From positions 1 through 29,332 of the forward strand of contig JAILBG010000042.1 of the NCBI GenBank assembly GCA_024681215.1: DNA of 29,332 nt, in the 5' to 3' direction. The position numbers were made by a program, and so were the translations under genes. Source of the DNA: RUG563 sp024681215 (GTDB taxonomy: Bacteria > Bacillota > Clostridia > Christensenellales > Aristaeellaceae). Positions 26,064 through 29,332 of the stretch are shown here, one piece after another; the first letter of the stretch is position 1; every line of letters starts with the position of its first letter. A model generated the notes under the pieces. The model was not told the origin of the DNA. It saw only the letters and a list, made by a program, of their open reading frames with translations, and searched no databases.

Positions 26064-26591
26064 TCAATCCTTCAGCTTGGGCTTCCTGCCCCGCTTCCGG
26101 GGAGCGGGTGCTTCCGGCGGGATCGCGGCGCGGATACGTGTGTCATCAAATTCCGGGTAACGGTAGCGCCAGCGGTCGTACTCTTCTTTCGTAATCTCTC
26201 CCGCGCGGTATCTGGCGGACTGCTCCTGCCAGGCCCGCAGGCGCTGCTCGAAGTCGGCTGCCTGAGTGCCGCCCTCGAAGATCTCCGCTCGGAGGCAGAT
26301 CAGACCGTCCGCGTCCAGAATGCGGATCAGCCTCCGGTCCTCCAGCGCGAACAGGGTGTGCATGAGGCCGTCCATGCTGTCGATGTCGGGCACCGCAATC
26401 GCCCGGGGCGACACGTCCAGCGCTTCCGCCATCTGCGCGGTCAGGTCAGCCTTCGGTGTGCGGTCCTCGGACTCATACTGCGCCATCCGGACGTCTGCAC
26501 TCGTCGGCGGAAAGCCCAGCAGCATTCCCAGGTACTTCTGTGTCATCCCCCGTAGGGTCCGGAAAAAGCGGATTCTCTCGCCTGTCGCCAT
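26064..26591 (-). CDS. XRE family helix-turn-helix regulator of the element
   Basis: 175 residues from an ATG with GGGAGGA upstream. The N-terminal 60 residues form a Cro/CI-type HTH (RIRFFRTLRGMTQKYLGMLL, RMAQYESEDRTPKADL). A middle region (about 65-150) has no recognised domain, and the C-terminus is basic and Pro-rich (KRGRKPKLKD), resembling an AT-hook. It is divergent from xis-int, with consensus promoters facing away from each other over 184 bases, the arrangement expected for a repressor controlling excision. Confidence 0.85.
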   Translation of the reverse strand: MATGERIRFFRTLRGMTQKYLGMLLGFPPTSADVRMAQYESEDRTPKADLTAQMAEALDVSPRAIAVPDIDSMDGLMHTLFALEDRRLIRILDADGLICLRAEIFEGGTQAADFEQRLRAWQEQSARYRAGEITKEEYDRWRYRYPEFDDTRIRAAIPPEAPAPRKRGRKPKLKD

Positions 26592-26623
26592 GGTTTCGTC
26601 CTCCCTCTGGAATGGATGAAGCT

Positions 26624-26652
26624 ATTATAGCAAAAGTGTTTAAGAATTTCAA
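26624..26652 (-). promoter_or_regulatory. Promoter of the XRE regulator
   Basis: On the minus strand TTGAAA (26647-26652), 17-base spacer and TATAAT (26624-26629). A TTAAG half-site resembling the operator arms lies in the spacer at 26640-26644. Confidence 0.8.
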
Positions 26653-26697
26653 GAGAATTTAACAGGAAAATTTAATAATTGGAGGCTGCAAATGGGG

Positions 26698-26726
26698 TTG
26701 ACATAATCAGATATGCTTAGTATAAT
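26698..26726 (+). promoter_or_regulatory. Perfect-consensus promoter of the xis-int operon
   Basis: TTGACA (26698-26703), 17-base spacer and TATAAT (26721-26726). Such a strong promoter ahead of recombination genes implies tight repression when the element is resident. Confidence 0.85.
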
Positions 26727-26756
26727 CAGAATAGAAATTAAGCTCGCATGCTTAAG
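26714..26756 (+). promoter_or_regulatory. Operator candidate of the xis-int promoter
   Basis: Perfect inverted repeat TTAAGC-TCGCAT-GCTTAA at 26738-26755, just downstream of the -10 box, plus a further half-site TGCTTAG at 26714-26720 in the spacer. The layout fits binding by a dimeric XRE repressor. Confidence 0.55.
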
Positions 26757-26775
26757 AACAGAAAGGAAGGATGAC

Positions 26776-26991
26776 ATGGAAAACCAATTTATGCGAGCGG
26801 ACGAGGTGGCCAGGGAACTCGAGGTGTCGAGATCCTACGCCTACCGGCTGATTCAGCAGCTGAACGCGGATCTGCGGGCGAAGGGGTACATCACCATCGC
26901 CGGACGGGTGAATCGGCAGTACTTCAAGGAGCGTCTGTACGGGGCGCCGGCTGCGAAGGAGGTGACACAGAATGCCAGTCTACAAGGATGA
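26776..26991 (+). CDS. xis: Excisionase-like small HTH protein
   Basis: 71 residues from ATG 26776 with GAAAGGAAGG upstream; an earlier start at 26713 overlaps the promoter and is unlikely. The sequence FMRADEVARELEVSRSYAYRLIQQLN is a winged-HTH/MerR-like fold of the type used by excisionases and recombination directionality factors. The rest (GYITIAGRVNRQYFKERLYG) completes the small domain. It overlaps the integrase start by 20 bases and should bend DNA at the att sites to favour excision. Confidence 0.8.
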   Translation: MENQFMRADEVARELEVSRSYAYRLIQQLNADLRAKGYITIAGRVNRQYFKERLYGAPAAKEVTQNASLQG

Positions 26992-28060
26992 CAAGAACGG
27001 GACCTGGTATGTCATGACCCGGTATGAGGATTGGAAGGGCGAGAAGAAGCAGAAATGCAAGCGCGGCTTCCCGACGCGAAAGGAGGCACAGGAGTGGGAA
27101 CGCACCTTCCAACAGCAGAACAGCGGTGACCTGGACATGACCTTCGAGGCCTTCACTGAGGTATATGAGAAGGACATCCGGCCCCGGCTGAAGGAGAATA
27201 CCTGGCTGAGCAAGGAGCACATCATCCGCACGAAGCTCCTGCCCTACTTCGGGAAGCGGGTCATCAGCGGGATCGGGACCAAGGATGTGATTGCCTGGCA
27301 GAATGAACTGCTGGCCCACCGGGACGAGAAGAAGCAGCCCTATTCCCCCACCTACCTGAAATCCATCCACAACCAGCTGGTGGCGATCCTGAACCACGCC
27401 GTGAGGCACTACGGCCTGAAGAGCAATCCGGCGTCGAAGGTCGGAACCATCGGCAGCAAGGAAAGCGAGGAAATGCAGTTCTGGACGAAGGAGGAGTACC
27501 TGAAGTTCGCGGAGGCCGTGATGGACAAGCCCATGTCCTACTACGCCTTCGAGATGCTGTACTGGTGCGGGATCCGGGAGGGTGAGCTGCTGGCGCTGAC
27601 CCCGGCTGACTTCGACTTCAAAAGCAGCACCGTCACCATCAACAAATCCTACCAGCGGCTGCACGGGACGGACGTAATCACGACGCCGAAGACGAAGAAA
27701 TCCATCCGGACCATCAAAATGCCCGGCTTCCTCTGCGAGGAGATACAGGATTATATCGGATCGATCTACGGGGTGAAGAAGAAGGACCGGATCTTCCCCA
27801 TCACCAAGAGCTTCCTCTACCACGAGATGGACCGGGGCTGCAAGGCTTCCGGTGTGAAGCGGATCCGGGTGCACGATATCCGGCACAGCCATGTAAGTCT
27901 GCTGATCGACATGGGCTTCAGCGCCGTGGCCATCGCGGACCGCGTGGGACACGAGAGCATCGACATTACCTACCGCTACGCCCACCTCTTCCCCTCCAAG
28001 CAGGTGGACATGGCAAACCGGCTGGACAGTGAAAGGATGGTTGAAGAGCATGTCAGCTAA
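26972..28060 (+). CDS. int: Tyrosine recombinase / integrase
   Basis: 362 residues from an ATG behind AAGGAGGTG. An N-terminal arm-binding domain (about 1-45, GTWYVMTRYEDWKGEKKQK) is followed by a SAM-like core-binding domain (about 55-155) and a catalytic domain with R202 (GIREGELLAL), a beta-hairpin Lys near 240-243, H301 and R304 (HDIRHSH), H327 (GHESI) and nucleophile Y336 (TYRYAHL). All catalytic residues are present. It most likely inserts the element at guaA. The preceding xis and the overlapping next gene form one operon. Confidence 0.96.
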   Translation: MPVYKDDKNGTWYVMTRYEDWKGEKKQKCKRGFPTRKEAQEWERTFQQQNSGDLDMTFEAFTEVYEKDIRPRLKENTWLSKEHIIRTKLLPYFGKRVISGIGTKDVIAWQNELLAHRDEKKQPYSPTYLKSIHNQLVAILNHAVRHYGLKSNPASKVGTIGSKESEEMQFWTKEEYLKFAEAVMDKPMSYYAFEMLYWCGIREGELLALTPADFDFKSSTVTINKSYQRLHGTDVITTPKTKKSIRTIKMPGFLCEEIQDYIGSIYGVKKKDRIFPITKSFLYHEMDRGCKASGVKRIRVHDIRHSHVSLLIDMGFSAVAIADRVGHESIDITYRYAHLFPSKQVDMANRLDSERMVEEHVS

Positions 28061-28376
28061 GATCACGGACCGCCACAATCGGCTCCGCAGCATCACCGTG
28101 GGCTTCCGGGTCTCCCCGGAGGAGAACGAGCAGATCAACCGGGCGGTTGCCCTCTCCGGCCTGCCGAAGCAGGAATACTGCTACCGGCGCTGCCTGGACC
28201 GGGAGATCACCGTCCTGCCCAGCCCCAGAGTGTACAAGGCACTCAAAACCCTGCTAACAGAAGTCCTGGCTGAGCTGAAACGGCTCAGCCAGGGCGATCA
28301 GCCCAGTGAAGAACTGCTGGAGGACATCGCCCTGATCACGAAGGTCATGGGCGGCATGAAAGGAGAATCAGCATGA
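28050..28376 (+). CDS. MobC-like mobilization accessory protein
   Basis: 108 residues from ATG 28050, which overlaps the integrase stop by 11 bases; a GTG at 28029 is an alternative. The N-terminal half (ITVGFRVSPEENEQINRAVALSGL, KQEYCYRRCLDREI) resembles the ribbon-helix-helix DNA-binding domain of relaxosome MobC proteins; the C-terminal half is helical. It would help a relaxase act at oriT, but no relaxase or oriT lies in the window. Its stop overlaps the next start in ATGA. Confidence 0.65.
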   Translation: MSAKITDRHNRLRSITVGFRVSPEENEQINRAVALSGLPKQEYCYRRCLDREITVLPSPRVYKALKTLLTEVLAELKRLSQGDQPSEELLEDIALITKVMGGMKGESA

Positions 28377-28678
28377 ACACCAGCACACAGCAAGCAAACG
28401 GATGGATCGGCCGGTACGGCCTGATGCGGAAAGCCTACCTGGAAGAACACCAGCCCGAACTTCTCCGGGAACTGACACGCAGCGGCAGGCTCTCGCAGCA
28501 CCTGGCGGAGGTTGATGCCGCCCGCCGGCGGCTAGTAGCCCTGATGCCGGCGCTGGCCAGGAACGCCGGCGCGACCGAGGCCCTCAAAGTCCGGGATCAG
28601 CTGGCCTGGGTGCAGCTCATGAACGCCTGCAAGGCACAGGCCGAGGAGATCATTCTCGACGAAATCATCTACACTTGA
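28373..28678 (+). CDS. TnpV-like transposon protein
   Basis: 101 residues from an ATG overlapping the previous stop. The body GRYGLMRKAYLEEHQPELL, LSQHLAEVDAARRR, ALKVRDQLAWVQLMNACKAQAEEII follows the pattern of TnpV proteins of clostridial mobilizable transposons such as Tn4451. Their function is not settled; they are small, helical and probably DNA-associated. The position in the integrase operon supports the call. Confidence 0.75.
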   Translation: MNTSTQQANGWIGRYGLMRKAYLEEHQPELLRELTRSGRLSQHLAEVDAARRRLVALMPALARNAGATEALKVRDQLAWVQLMNACKAQAEEIILDEIIYT

Positions 28679-28698
28679 GAAAGAAGGAATGCCCCATA

Positions 28699-29332
28699 TT
28701 GACCCACACGAACCCCACCAACCTCACGCCCACCGTCGTGATCGGCATCGATCACGGCTATGGCAACATCAAGACGGCCAACACCTGCTTCCGGGTAGGT
28801 GTGACCGCCTGGGACAAGGAACCGCTGTTCCGCACGGACGCCCTGTTCCGGAACGGCATCTGGTACACCATCGGCCAGGAGCACAAGGAATTCAGTGCCG
28901 ACAAAATGATTGACGAGGACTACTACATCCTGACCCTTGCCGCCGTCGCGCGGGAACTGTCTCTGGCGCAGCTGACGACAGCGGATGTGTATCTGGCCGT
29001 AGGCCTGCCCCTGACCTGGGTAACCGAGCAGAAGGCCAGCTTCCGGAGATACCTGACGAGGGAGAAAGAAATCATCTTCTCCTTCCGCGGCGTCCGCTAT
29101 GACATCCGGATCGTCGGCTGCGAAGTCTTCCCCCAGGGTTTCGCGGCTGTCGCGGACAAGCTGCCGGAGTTCAAGGGCAGCACCATGCTCTGCGACATCG
29201 GCAACGGGACCATGAACATCATGACCATCGTGGGCGGCAAGCCCAATCCCACGAAGTGCTTCACGGAGAAGTACGGCACACACCAGTGCATGCTGGCGGT
29301 CCGGGAGCAGCTCATGCGCCGCTTCGGGTCCG
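28699..29332 (+). CDS. ParM/StbA-like actin-family ATPase (3' truncated)
   Basis: The frame is open to the right edge; 211 residues are visible. The start is taken as TTG 28699, ten bases after AAGGA; an ATG at 28689 is in another frame. The actin-fold nucleotide motifs are present: phosphate-1 IGIDHGYGNIKTA (about 15-27) and phosphate-2 LCDIGNGTMNIMTI (about 164-177), with the usual VYLAVGLPLTWV strand between. ParM-type proteins form filaments that push plasmid copies apart. On an integrative element this may stabilise an excised circular form. A centromere-binding partner would be expected downstream. Confidence 0.8.
   Translation, partial: MTHTNPTNLTPTVVIGIDHGYGNIKTANTCFRVGVTAWDKEPLFRTDALFRNGIWYTIGQEHKEFSADKMIDEDYYILTLAAVARELSLAQLTTADVYLAVGLPLTWVTEQKASFRRYLTREKEIIFSFRGVRYDIRIVGCEVFPQGFAAVADKLPEFKGSTMLCDIGNGTMNIMTIVGGKPNPTKCFTEKYGTHQCMLAVREQLMRRFGS

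Noticed and set aside
25954..26160. 68-residue open frame after guaA
   Set aside because: It runs through the hairpin terminator and overlaps the antisense end of the XRE gene; no ribosome binding site.
27093..27101. GAGTGGGAA inside the integrase gene, matching the end of guaA, as a second att core
   Set aside because: It is only nine bases, lies inside an intact essential gene and simply encodes Glu-Trp-Glu; coincidence is more likely.
28689..28913. 74-residue frame starting at an ATG near the ParM-like start
   Set aside because: Composition is His/Pro/Arg-rich and it lies in another frame of the gene with clear actin-fold motifs.

Overview
The window looks like a chromosomal segment of an anaerobic, GC-rich member of the Clostridia (Bacillota). 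The grounds are Gram-positive style AGGAGG ribosome binding sites, the upp-atpIBEFHAGDC and rplM-rpsI gene orders, an NfnAB-type flavoprotein pair and a flavodiiron protein (both typical of anaerobes), AzlCD, and a tyrosine-recombinase element of the kind found in gut Clostridia. About a third of the genes start with GTG or TTG. No tRNA, rRNA or CRISPR array was recognised.

Layout. 1-3067: the 3' part of a large repeat protein (110-residue repeats) carrying two papain-like cysteine peptidase/amidase-like domains; it ends at tandem hairpins. 3198-5427 (minus): nfnB and nfnA, probably the electron-bifurcating NADH-dependent reduced ferredoxin:NADP+ oxidoreductase. 5643-6920: an ECF-type sigma factor fused to a large C-terminal domain. 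7053-14735: upp followed by a complete F-type ATP synthase operon whose c subunit has a two-carboxylate ion site suggesting Na+ coupling. 14865-15876: azlCD amino-acid exporter behind a perfect-consensus promoter with a 16-bp palindrome on its -10 box. 16060-16907: rplM-rpsI with a structured leader. 17023-18696 (minus): secreted 5'-nucleotidase. 18880-19101: small basic protein. 19183-20643: guaB. 20702-23278 (minus): lepA-cvpA. 23424-24578 (minus): flavodiiron protein. 24845-25831: guaA, present only as the ATP-pyrophosphatase subunit, with PurBox-like sites upstream.

25832 to the right edge is the left end of an integrative mobile element apparently inserted behind guaA: a non-coding end with short repeats, an XRE repressor-like gene (minus), a divergent control region with consensus promoters and an inverted-repeat operator candidate, then a tightly packed excisionase-integrase-MobC-like-TnpV-like-ParM-like operon that runs off the window.

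How the parts fit: nfnAB, the ATP synthase and the flavodiiron protein handle redox and ion energetics in an anaerobe; guaB and guaA form the two steps from IMP to GMP and both have CGAA-type PurBox-like sequences upstream; upp salvages uracil; lepA, rplM and rpsI serve translation. The regions most worth attention are the stand-alone guaA, the c-subunit ion site, the double-peptidase repeat protein, the ECF fusion and the mobile element switch.
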